Program-made: the position numbers and the translations under genes
The notes under the pieces: generated by a model
Database searches by the model: none
What the model saw: only the letters and a program-made list of their open reading frames with translations
What the model was told of the DNA's origin: nothing
Shown here: positions 20,760 to 28,005 of the stretch, piece after piece
How positions within the stretch are numbered: position 1 is the first letter of the stretch
Layout: the number at the start of each line of letters is the position of its first letter
Virus record (IMG/VR): IMGVR_UViG_3300015206_000002
Coordinates: 1-48,616 of that record
Origin: a virus
Length of the DNA stretch: 48,616 nt
Reading direction: 5' to 3' (one strand)

Positions 20760-21350
20760 TTGCAGAGCGAAAACCCTATACGCGGCGCTATTGGGACTCA
20801 CGGGCACGAAGTGCACGTGGATTCCGCGACGCCACCACGCGTGGGCATGCCATCTCCCCGGTGGTTCGCTCTGCAGGTTCGGTCGCGCGCAGAATTTTGC
20901 GTGGCCGATGAACTGAAAACCGATGGCTTCGAGTTTTTCCTTCCGACGTTCACGGAACGAATCCGCTGGTCGGACCGCGAGAAAACCACGGTTCGGCCGC
21001 TCTTCCCCGGATATCTGTTCTCGCGGTTCACCGCATCGCAGGCATCTGCAATCCGGCAAACACGCGGCTTGGTAAAAGTCCTGTCAATCGATCAGCAGCC
21101 CGTTTCCATTTCCGACGATGAAATCGCGTCATTGCGGATTCTCGTCGATTCGCCTGCGCCAGTGACCCCGTGTCGATATCTTTCAGGGGTTCCTGTGCGT
21201 GTCGAATGCGGACCCTACGCGGGAGCGACCGGCGTCGTGATCAGCACACGGGGAAAGTCGTTTCTGACGATCAACATCGAAACGATGGGACGCGCGTGCA
21301 GGGTCGAATTCGACATCGCGGATGTGAAAAAGACAAGCAAAATTGAGTAG
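20760..21350 (+). CDS. NusG-family transcription factor (phage NusG/UpxY paralogue)
   Basis: Up to 196 residues. NGN domain about 34-125: PRWFALQVRSRAEFCVADEL, then FFLPTFTERIRW and TTVRPLFPGYLFSRF, TRGLVKVLSI. KOW domain about 143-190: GVPVRVECGPYAGATGVVIS then SFLTINIETMGRACRVEFDI. NusG paralogues such as RfaH, UpxY and LoaP bind RNA polymerase and suppress termination in particular long operons. Its place directly before terminase points to late-operon processivity. TTG 20760 is the longest start; ATG 20847 (MPSPRWFALQV) fits the usual NusG N-terminus equally well. Confidence 0.85.
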   Translation: MQSENPIRGAIGTHGHEVHVDSATPPRVGMPSPRWFALQVRSRAEFCVADELKTDGFEFFLPTFTERIRWSDREKTTVRPLFPGYLFSRFTASQASAIRQTRGLVKVLSIDQQPVSISDDEIASLRILVDSPAPVTPCRYLSGVPVRVECGPYAGATGVVISTRGKSFLTINIETMGRACRVEFDIADVKKTSKIE

Positions 21351-21521
21351 ATGACAACCCAGACCCTTATCGCCAACACCATCGCGCAGCTTGAGACGCG
21401 CCTCGCCGCCGTCAAGATCGAGATCGCGTATCTGAAGCGCCACGGGAAACCGGCGGGCGGGATTCTGCGCGGCCTCGACGGGCGCCGGTTCGCAAGCGTC
21501 GGCGAAATCAAAAAGTTATGA
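21351..21521 (+). CDS. Small coiled-coil protein (56 aa)
   Basis: ATG directly follows the nusG stop. IANTIAQLETRLAAVKIEIA is a short coiled coil, then GGILRGLDGRRFASVGEIKK. Conserved-looking phage small protein; function unknown. ATGA overlap with the next. Confidence 0.5.
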   Translation: MTTQTLIANTIAQLETRLAAVKIEIAYLKRHGKPAGGILRGLDGRRFASVGEIKKL

Positions 21522-21679
21522 AACCACTCGACCAGACACTCCTTGACCTTCTCGCGGCAGCGCCCGGCGTTGCGCCGATCTTCGTCCATTCCGCGAACGC
21601 CACCGCCGTCCTCAACGTCTCTGAGGAACTTTTTGCGGGCATCCTCGCCCGGTTCGCGCCGAAGCCGGCCGCCGCCTAA
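21518..21679 (+). CDS. Small hypothetical protein (53 aa)
   Basis: ATGA overlap. QTLLDLLAAAPGVAPIFVHS then VLNVSEELFAGILARFAPKP. No family known. Precedes TerS by 14 nt. Confidence 0.5.
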   Translation: MKPLDQTLLDLLAAAPGVAPIFVHSANATAVLNVSEELFAGILARFAPKPAAA

Positions 21680-21693
21680 TCGCGCATCCGACC

Positions 21694-22344
21694 GTGAAAC
21701 CGCTCAAACCCGGGAAGCCGAAGGGCAAGCAAAGCAAGCGAAAACGCGCCCAGGTCCGGCTGCTCGACAAGAAACGCGGGTTTTTGAAATGCGTCGCCAT
21801 CACGGGGCAGATCACCAAAGCCGCTCTGATGTGCCAACTCGACCGGTCGCTCCATTACGACTGGATGCGCCTCGATCCGGCCTATCCGGACCGCTTCGCC
21901 CAGGCCAAGGCAATGGGCGAGGATGCGTGGGAAGACGAGGCTACGTCGCGCGCAATGGACGGCGTGTATGTGCCGAACGTCTTCCAGGGAAAATTCATCT
22001 TCCCCGTGGAGGCGTACGAAATCACGCCCGCCGTTCCCGCCGGCGACTGGAAAGACGAAGGCGCGAAACCGGAAACGCCCGCCGTCATGGGCTGGCGCAA
22101 CGTGCCGGGCGCGCTGCCGCTCGGGACGTGGGTTAAGTCGGACAACCTGCTCACGACGCTGCTCAAGGGCTCGAAAGCGAAATACCGCCAGAACTTCACG
22201 GAGTTAACCGGTAAAGACGGCGCGCCGCTGGTACCCGACGAAATCCGAGTGACCTTTGAAAGCGATCCAGCCAGCGAAAGCAATCCAGCAGGCGAAGCGC
22301 TTAGACCAATGGATCACGACCCAGAGGTTCCCGGCCCGGCTTAA
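21694..22344 (+). CDS. terS: Terminase small subunit
   Basis: 216 residues from GTG. Basic N-terminus (KPKGKQSKRKRAQVRL), then a helix-turn-helix region (GFLKCVAITGQITKAALMCQ, SLHYDWMRLDPAYPDRFAQA) that would bind the packaging site. The C-terminal half has the helical WKSDNLLTTLLKGSKAKYRQ (TerS-type oligomer part). Overlaps terL by 89 nt. Its N-terminal region is shared with the protein at 482-1000. Confidence 0.8.
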   Translation: MKPLKPGKPKGKQSKRKRAQVRLLDKKRGFLKCVAITGQITKAALMCQLDRSLHYDWMRLDPAYPDRFAQAKAMGEDAWEDEATSRAMDGVYVPNVFQGKFIFPVEAYEITPAVPAGDWKDEGAKPETPAVMGWRNVPGALPLGTWVKSDNLLTTLLKGSKAKYRQNFTELTGKDGAPLVPDEIRVTFESDPASESNPAGEALRPMDHDPEVPGPA

Positions 22345-23623
22345 GGGCCTCTTTCGAAAGGCCAGATACAAGATCCTTCACGGCGGCAGAGGCTCCGCAA
22401 AGTCGTGGAGCATCGCGCGGGCGCTCCTGATACTGGGAGTCTGGTTACGTCTTCGGATCATCTGCGCGCGTGAATTTCAGAACTCGCTCGCCGACAGCGT
22501 CCACCAGCTTCTGGTGGATCAGATAGAGGCTATCGGGCTTTCGGCCTTCTACCGCGTAACCGAAACCGAGATCGTCGGCCGAAACGGCACAAAGTTCGTA
22601 TTCAAGGGCCTCCGGTCGAATATATCGACCATCAAGAGTTTTGAGGGCGCCGACATTGTCTGGATCGAGGAAGGTCAGAGCGTAAGTAAGCACTCGCTCG
22701 ATGTCCTGATCCCGACGATCCGCAAGCCGGGCTCGGAGATCTGGGTGTCGATGAACCCCGATCTCTTCGAGGACGATCCCTGGCAGCGCTTCGTTGTCTT
22801 CCCGCTCGCGGATTCGTTTGTTCGCCAGATGAACTGGTCGGACAATGCCTGGTTCCCGGAAGAACTCCGCAAAGAAAAAGACCACCTCAAAGCGCGCGAC
22901 CTCGACGCCTACGACAACATCTGGGAAGGCAAATGCCGCTCCCGCGTCATCGGCGCGCTGTGGACGAAGGAAATCTTCAACGCGCAGCGCGAGGCGGCGC
23001 CGGTAAGTGAAGAGGAACGAACCGCGCTTCTCGCCACTCTGCAGCGGGTCGTGATCGCGGTCGATCCATCGGGCTGCTCCGGTCCCGAAGATAAGCGCAG
23101 CGATGAAATCGGCATCGTGGCCGCGGGCCTCGGCTATGACGGCATCGGGCGCATTCTCGAAGACGCCAGCGGCCGCTATTCGCCGGAAGAATGGGGCGCG
23201 AAGACCTGGGAGCTTTTCGACCGCTGGAAGGCGGATAAGGCGATCGGCGAAAAGAACTTCGGCGGCGAAATGGTCGCATCGACGCTTCGAACTGCGCGAA
23301 AGAACGGCCCGATAAAACTCGTAAATGCCTCGCGTGGCAAGACGCAGCGTGCCGAACCCGTCGCGGCGCTCTATTCGCAGGGCAAGGTCCGGCATCTAGG
23401 GAATTTTCCGGAGCTCGAACGGCAGTATTGCCTGTTCTCGACCGGCGGCTACGTGGGCGCGAAGTCGCCGGATCACGCGGACGGGGGCATCTGGGCAATT
23501 AGCGAACTGATGCTGGATGTCGCGGTGGGCGAGGGACTCTTCGAGTATTACGGCGGCCTGATCGCCGAAAAAGAAGCTGCGGAAAAAGCCGCGAAAGACG
23601 AAGCGCTGAAACGATTCCTATGA
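22256..23623 (+). CDS. terL: Terminase large subunit (PBSX-type)
   Basis: 455 residues, normal length. Walker A GGRGSAKS at 43-50 (HGGRGSAKSWSIARALL), adenine-type motif region CAREFQNSLADSVHQLL, Walker B with catalytic Glu IVWIEEGQ at 134-141, coupling motif WVSMNPD. The nuclease domain starts at IAVDPSGC (Asp270) with further acids in KRSDEIG and SPDHADG. It cuts and pumps phage DNA into proheads. Start TTG 22256 is the longest option; a later start is possible because the first 30 residues overlap terS. Confidence 0.93.
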   Translation: MKAIQPAKAIQQAKRLDQWITTQRFPARLKGLFRKARYKILHGGRGSAKSWSIARALLILGVWLRLRIICAREFQNSLADSVHQLLVDQIEAIGLSAFYRVTETEIVGRNGTKFVFKGLRSNISTIKSFEGADIVWIEEGQSVSKHSLDVLIPTIRKPGSEIWVSMNPDLFEDDPWQRFVVFPLADSFVRQMNWSDNAWFPEELRKEKDHLKARDLDAYDNIWEGKCRSRVIGALWTKEIFNAQREAAPVSEEERTALLATLQRVVIAVDPSGCSGPEDKRSDEIGIVAAGLGYDGIGRILEDASGRYSPEEWGAKTWELFDRWKADKAIGEKNFGGEMVASTLRTARKNGPIKLVNASRGKTQRAEPVAALYSQGKVRHLGNFPELERQYCLFSTGGYVGAKSPDHADGGIWAISELMLDVAVGEGLFEYYGGLIAEKEAAEKAAKDEALKRFL

Positions 23624-23820
23624 ACAAACAATATCTGCTGCAGTTTTTCGAGTACGCTCACCTTCCCGCCCACCTCCAGGCCGTGAGCAAACCTTTCGGT
23701 GAACTTGCCCGGCAGATCGAGGACACTCTCCCGAACAATCCGGAGAAAACCGTTGCGCTCAGGAAGCTGCTCGAAGCCAAAGACTGCGCCGTACGCGCCC
23801 TTCTCTTCAAACAGGACTAA
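23620..23820 (+). CDS. Acb2/Tad1-type hairpin small protein, candidate anti-CBASS sponge
   Basis: 66 residues, ATGA overlap with terL. FFEYAHLPAHLQAVSKPFGE then LARQIEDTLPNNPEKTVALR and KLLEAKDCAVRAL. The layout F-x-Y-x-H/P...Q...LA-x2-I...P-x3-E-x3-ALxKLxEAxxxAxRA matches my memory of the Acb2/Tad1 helical hairpin domain, whose members bind cyclic nucleotide signals of CBASS and Thoeris defence. Family assignment is from pattern memory only; a plain structural phage protein is the alternative. Confidence 0.55.
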   Translation: MNKQYLLQFFEYAHLPAHLQAVSKPFGELARQIEDTLPNNPEKTVALRKLLEAKDCAVRALLFKQD

Positions 23821-24000
23821 ATGATCGCCGAAAAACTCAATCTCTTACGTCTTCCGGCCCGCCACGCCTTCGCGGACGCGCTCTTTCTCGCCGGCCTCGC
23901 GCTGGTCGCCTACGGCATTTCGCGCTGGTCGGTGCCCGCCGCGCTGATCTTCGGCGGCGTGGCGCTCGCCTACGTTTCGATGCTGGTGGGACGGGATTAG
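23821..24000 (+). CDS. Small membrane protein, two TM helices (59 aa)
   Basis: ATG right after the previous stop. TM1 about 16-34 (FADALFLAGLALVAYGIS), TM2 about 38-55 (VPAALIFGGVALAYVSML). Possible holin or inner membrane effector by size and topology. Confidence 0.5.
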   Translation: MIAEKLNLLRLPARHAFADALFLAGLALVAYGISRWSVPAALIFGGVALAYVSMLVGRD

Positions 24001-24003
24001 GCG

Positions 24004-24228
24004 ATGTTGCGCTGCACGGCGTGCGGCATGGAAGTGGTTGTTTCCGATGTCTGCCGCGAACTGAAGTGCGGATGCGCGCGCCTCTCATTCGCGCGATGGC
24101 TGGATCCTGCCGGGACTTTCGCCGATTCGGGTTTTGCGCGCCCGATCGACTTCCGCCGGAATCGCGAAGAAGAGATCGCCCTCGGGCGGCTTCTCTCGTG
24201 GCCGTCCTTCTGGCTCACGCGGTTTTAA
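24004..24228 (+). CDS. Zinc-ribbon small protein (74 aa)
   Basis: MLRCTACGMEVVVSDVCREL then KCGCARLSF gives a four-Cys ribbon at residues about 4-25. The C-terminal part is helical. Ends convergently with the leftward genes beginning at 24837. Confidence 0.5.
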   Translation: MLRCTACGMEVVVSDVCRELKCGCARLSFARWLDPAGTFADSGFARPIDFRRNREEEIALGRLLSWPSFWLTRF

Positions 24229-24436
24229 CGCGCATGCCTTCTTCGTCGTAGGCCACAACCCGCGGCGAGCGCATCCACCTTCCGAGCGCGTCAGGATCGT
24301 CGAAAAGGAATATGACGGAGTCGTCGAACCGGCGCACACAGCCGGAACCGTCCGACTGCAGCAGCAGAAAAAGCCCGTCGATCCGGAGCGTGCGCTCCGC
24401 CCGGCCAAGCGATCGCAGAAGGGCGCCCGTGTCCAT
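24215..24436 (-). CDS. Small hypothetical protein, leftward (73 aa)
   Basis: LLRSLGRAERTLRIDGLFLL then LQSDGSGCVRRFDDSVIFLF and DDPDALGRWMRSPRVVAYDE. Compact beta-rich protein with a well-formed start 3 nt after the upstream stop. Third gene of a leftward trio placed inside the late region. Confidence 0.55.
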   Translation of the reverse strand: MDTGALLRSLGRAERTLRIDGLFLLLQSDGSGCVRRFDDSVIFLFDDPDALGRWMRSPRVVAYDEEGMRVKTA

Positions 24437-24438
24437 CG

Positions 24439-24690
24439 TTACTGGACCAGTTTACTGTCTGTTTTCACGGCGCTGCAAGCGATCTGCGCTTTTGCTTCCA
24501 CGGGACTGACCAGCCCGGCCATCAGATCGCGCAACAGAAACTCCGTGCGATGGATCGCCGCGCCGAGATCGTCCGGATACGTTCCCGTGTCCTTATAGAT
24601 GCGGTTCCGGCAGATAACGAGCCTCTTGATAATCAGCGCCAGTTCGCGCTGCGCCGCCGCGAGAACCTGGTCCGGGGTGGCCTTAGGCAT
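24439..24690 (-). CDS. Small helical protein, leftward (83 aa)
   Basis: TPDQVLAAAQRELALIIKRL then VICRNRIYKDTGTYPDDLGA and FLLRDLMAGLVSPVEAKAQI. GAGG lies 9 nt upstream of ATG. Function unknown; middle gene of the leftward trio. Confidence 0.55.
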   Translation of the reverse strand: MPKATPDQVLAAAQRELALIIKRLVICRNRIYKDTGTYPDDLGAAIHRTEFLLRDLMAGLVSPVEAKAQIACSAVKTDSKLVQ

Positions 24691-24837
24691 CTACGCTGGC
24701 CTCTTCGGGCAATTCGCGACGTGGCCCGGATAATCTCTCGCGCCGAAGTCCTCCCTGCAAAAGGGACACGGCGTCAGTTTCTTTTTTCGGCCGCCGCCGG
24801 GTGCCCTTGTTTTTGCCACGCCCGCTAATTGTTGCAC
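24691..24837 (-). CDS. Zinc-finger micro-protein, leftward (48 aa)
   Basis: GTG 24837 (or GTG 24819). Basic start (RAPGGGRKKKL) then CPFCREDFGARDYPGHVANC, a C-x2-C...H-x4-C finger. Stop TAG is followed directly by the next ATG. Only 24 bp separate its start from the divergent portal start, so the promoters overlap. Confidence 0.5.
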   Translation of the reverse strand: MQQLAGVAKTRAPGGGRKKKLTPCPFCREDFGARDYPGHVANCPKRPA

Positions 24838-24861
24838 AAATAAGCAGCTAACTCAACTCAA

Positions 24862-27270
24862 ATGTTATTGCAGAAAATGCCCGCGCTGGTTGCGGGCGCC
24901 ACACGCACGCCGATCAGCGCCGCCGCCCTCGCCCTCACCTCGCGCGGCCTCGTTGGCTCGACGCAGGCGCTCATCGCAGGCGTTTCCGCGGGCGACTGGT
25001 TCGGACCCGGCCAGCCGCTGCCCGCCCTCGCGCCGGCCGGCACGGAACCGCGCGCCAAAGACTACGAATTTTCGATCAATACCCAGTTCCAGACGCGTCG
25101 CACGGAATCCGGCGTCTCCTACGCCCAGCTTCGGGCTCTCGCGCGCGGATACGATCTTCTGCGGCTGGTTATCGAGACCCGTAAGGACCAGGTCGCAGCG
25201 ATACCGCTGACAATCCGCGTCCGCAAGGAAGACGGCGAGCCGCATGCGGCAGCGAAGAAACGCAATCTCGAAGATCCCCGCATTAAAGAGCTGACCGCGT
25301 TCTTCCGCAGTCCGGACGGCACCGGCTGGCAAACGTGGATCCGCAAAGCACTCGAAGATGTGTTCGTCGTGGACGCGCTGTCGATTCTGCCGCGGTGGAA
25401 CCTGGCCGGAAAGATCGGGCGGCTTGAAATCATCGACGGGGCCACCATCGACCGGAAGTTTGACGCGCAGGGCCGCACACCGGAACCCCCGAGCGTGGCC
25501 TACCAGCAGATTCTCAAGCAACTGCCGGCCATCAATCTCATGGCTCCGCTTCCCTTCGCACTGCGTTCGATTGTTGGCGCGGGCACAACCTTAGATGCGA
25601 ACGGCCTTCCGATGGCGGAGCTGGTGTACCGGCCGCGCAACGTGCTGCCCGATAAATTCTACGGTCTTGGCCCGGTGGAGCAGATTGTAACCACCGTCAA
25701 CATCGCGCTGCGCCGCCAGATGTCGCAGCTTTCCTTTTACACGGACGGCAACATCAACGATGCCCTGATCTCAGTGGATGAGTCGTGGGGAGCCGCTGAG
25801 ATCAAGCGATTTCAGGATATGTACGACGGAACTGCCGGCGATCAGGCCGCGCGGCGACGTACGAGATTTATGCCCGCGTGGAAAGCTATTTGTTTTCCAC
25901 GCAACGAGGTCCTCAAGGACGAGTTCGACGAGTGGCTGGCCCGCATCGTCTGCTATGCGTTTTCTGTAGCGCCCACGTGGGCGGTGAAACAGAACAACCG
26001 CGCAACCGCGCAGCAGTCGGCCGAGACGGCGGATGAAGAAGGTCTGGCGCCGATTCTGAACTGGATTGAGGAGCTTGTTACCGATCTCATCAGGACCTTC
26101 TGGGGCTACGACGATATCGAAGCCAGCTTCCAGGACAAGGTGGATCCGGATCCGCTGAAGCGCGCGCAGGTACATCAGATTTATCTCGATGAGGAGGTCC
26201 TGACTCCCAACGAAGTCCGCGAGGAGCTGGGCCGGGACCCGATTCCGGGAGGCGATACTCCCATCGCTCCGCCGGCGACCGAACTGCCGCTGGCGGAGAA
26301 GGCACTCCGGGGTTTGCTGAAGAAGACGAAGCGCGAACTCTTGCTGCTCGCCAAGGCGGACGAAACGCCCCCAAAATCCCTGGCGGTGTCGCCGGACCAG
26401 GACTTTCCGGGCCGCGCCACCGCCGAGTCGGATATTGAAACGATTCTCGCCGCCGCGTTCGACGCCCTTCGCGAAAAACTGCCGGGAACGGTCGCAGACG
26501 CCTACGAACTGGTTTTGCCGCAATCTGTCGCGGTCGTGAGCCCGGTGGCCACGGGCAGCGGGACATCTCCTGCAGGCAGCAGCGTTGCGACCGGGAAGAC
26601 TGCCGATGAGGTGTCCGACGACATCGCCGAAGCGGCGCGCGAAGTAGCCGCTGAGATCGCTGAGTCGCTGGACCTCAGCGCGCTGGACGAGGTCGCCGTT
26701 CCCGTTGAGGACGCGCTGAAAGGCGTTGCGATCAAAGCGGCGCGCAAAGCTCTCCGGTCGCTTGAGATCACGGACAAGGGCCTGTTCAACCTGGCCAATG
26801 AAAACGCCGCCGCCTTCGCGCGCGATCGCGGAGCCGAACTGGTCGGGCGTAAGTGGGTCGACGGCGAACTGGTGGAGAATCCGGACGCCCGGTGGGCTAT
26901 CACGGAATCGACCCGCGACAAAGTACGCGACCTGGTCGAGCGGGCTTACACGGAAGGCATGACGCCGGCCGAACTGAAAGAAGAAATCGAAGACAGCACC
27001 GAATTCAGTGCCGGCCGCGCAAAGCTGATCGCAAAAACCGAAACGGCGAAAGCATCGGTTTCGGGCACGATCACCGGCTGGGCGGCCTCAGGTCTCGTCA
27101 CCGGGAAGCAATCGCTTCTCAGCGACGATCACGACCTTGATGACGAGTGTAACGACGCAGCCGAAGAGGGCGCGATTCCGCTCGACGAAGATTTCTCAAC
27201 CGGCGATGACGGACCTCCGTATCACCCGGGCTGCAACTGCAGCCTGATCGCCGTGCTGGCCAAAAAATAA
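24862..27270 (+). CDS. Portal protein fused to MuF-type minor head domain
   Basis: 802 residues. Residues about 50-480 are a portal: YAQLRALARGYDLLRLVIET, VFVVDALSILPRWN, VYRPRNVLPDKFYGLGPVEQ, and YAFSVAPTWAVKQNNRATAQ, the usual portal wing and stem features. After an Ala/Glu linker, residues about 600-800 are a phage Mu F/SPP1 gp7 domain (RDRGAELVGRKW, ITESTRDKVRDLVERAYTEG, then PYHPGCNCSLIAVL). Portal and MuF are usually separate genes, so this is a fusion. It forms the DNA entry ring and carries internal head protein. Confidence 0.85.
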   Translation: MLLQKMPALVAGATRTPISAAALALTSRGLVGSTQALIAGVSAGDWFGPGQPLPALAPAGTEPRAKDYEFSINTQFQTRRTESGVSYAQLRALARGYDLLRLVIETRKDQVAAIPLTIRVRKEDGEPHAAAKKRNLEDPRIKELTAFFRSPDGTGWQTWIRKALEDVFVVDALSILPRWNLAGKIGRLEIIDGATIDRKFDAQGRTPEPPSVAYQQILKQLPAINLMAPLPFALRSIVGAGTTLDANGLPMAELVYRPRNVLPDKFYGLGPVEQIVTTVNIALRRQMSQLSFYTDGNINDALISVDESWGAAEIKRFQDMYDGTAGDQAARRRTRFMPAWKAICFPRNEVLKDEFDEWLARIVCYAFSVAPTWAVKQNNRATAQQSAETADEEGLAPILNWIEELVTDLIRTFWGYDDIEASFQDKVDPDPLKRAQVHQIYLDEEVLTPNEVREELGRDPIPGGDTPIAPPATELPLAEKALRGLLKKTKRELLLLAKADETPPKSLAVSPDQDFPGRATAESDIETILAAAFDALREKLPGTVADAYELVLPQSVAVVSPVATGSGTSPAGSSVATGKTADEVSDDIAEAAREVAAEIAESLDLSALDEVAVPVEDALKGVAIKAARKALRSLEITDKGLFNLANENAAAFARDRGAELVGRKWVDGELVENPDARWAITESTRDKVRDLVERAYTEGMTPAELKEEIEDSTEFSAGRAKLIAKTETAKASVSGTITGWAASGLVTGKQSLLSDDHDLDDECNDAAEEGAIPLDEDFSTGDDGPPYHPGCNCSLIAVLAKK

Positions 27271-27471
27271 ATGCAAACCCTCGCAGCTCTCGCAGCAACG
27301 CAAACCCTCGTAGTTCCCGCAGCCGACCTGCCGCGCGCCGAGGCGGTCCTCCGCCGCGTCCGAAAAGCGGCCGCGCGCGCAGGCAACTGGACCTGCCCCG
27401 TCTGCAAAGAGCGCACGATCAGCGCCAACGCGGCCATGTGCCTCGCCTGTTCACAAATTCCCAAGGAGTAA
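27271..27471 (+). CDS. Zinc-ribbon small protein (66 aa)
   Basis: ATG abuts the portal stop. Ala-rich N-terminus, then WTCPVCKERTISANAAMCLA CS: two CxxC pairs. Likely a small head-associated or regulatory protein. Confidence 0.5.
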   Translation: MQTLAALAATQTLVVPAADLPRAEAVLRRVRKAAARAGNWTCPVCKERTISANAAMCLACSQIPKE

Positions 27472-27475
27472 TTTC

Positions 27476-27652
27476 ATGTCACAAAACGCAACCACCATCG
27501 CCGCAGTCGCGGCGGCCAAGGCCGCCCACGTGGCGGCAAGCGTAACCGAAAATACTGCGAAGGCGACCCTTGCCAGCGCCGTTGTGGCAAAGTCCGTCGC
27601 CACCGCGGGTCTCTTCGCCGCTCTTGCTGCAGATGACAGCCCGGCCAAGTAA
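27476..27652 (+). CDS. Ala-rich small protein (58 aa)
   Basis: AAGGAG 7 nt before the ATG, a strong SD. TIAAVAAAKAAHVAASVTEN then TLASAVVAKSVATAGLFAAL. Low-complexity, helical; possibly a scaffold or decoration component. Confidence 0.55.
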   Translation: MSQNATTIAAVAAAKAAHVAASVTENTAKATLASAVVAKSVATAGLFAALAADDSPAK

Positions 27653-27940
27653 ATGACAACCAACAAAACCCCCGGCACTCCCAACGTGGCGCAGGCGATG
27701 CACGGCCAGATGGTCGCCGCGGCCGCTTCACGCAATGCCCTCGCGCTCGCCGCGGACCGCGTCACGAAAGCCAAGGCGCATGCCGAGGATCTTTCGACCG
27801 CCATCCGGGTCGAAGAGATGCGCAGCCGCGACCTGAAGGCGCAGCGCGCCCTCGCCGTGGATGAACTGGAAGCTGCTGTCCAGGCGCACGATATCGCGGT
27901 TCGCGCCGATCAGGCAGCCCGCGCCGTCCCCGCCGAATAA
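27653..27940 (+). CDS. Coiled-coil small protein (95 aa)
   Basis: ATG follows the previous stop with no gap. Continuous charged/Ala helix (ALAADRVTKAKAHAEDLSTA, EEMRSRDLKAQRALAVDELE). Head assembly helper by position. Confidence 0.55.
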   Translation: MTTNKTPGTPNVAQAMHGQMVAAAASRNALALAADRVTKAKAHAEDLSTAIRVEEMRSRDLKAQRALAVDELEAAVQAHDIAVRADQAARAVPAE

Positions 27941-27978
27941 CCCGCAGCGAATTTAAATCAGGGGCATTGTCCCCGCTA

Positions 27979-28005
27979 CCGCCGCGAGGCGGAAGGAGCA
28001 GCACA
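27979..28005 (+). promoter_or_regulatory. GNRA hairpin leader, copy 1 (protease)
   Basis: CCGCC (27979-27983), loop GCGA, GGCGG (27988-27992), then AAGGAG SD at 27993-27998 and TTG start at 28006. Preceded by GGGG-CATTGT-CCCC. Two further copies at 29468 and 33030 share stem position, tetraloop class and SD register. Confidence 0.8.

Noticed and set aside
22445-23395. 316-aa minus-strand frame inside terL
   Set aside because: Antisense to a strongly conserved gene; Arg/Asp-rich composition typical of a GC-rich shadow.
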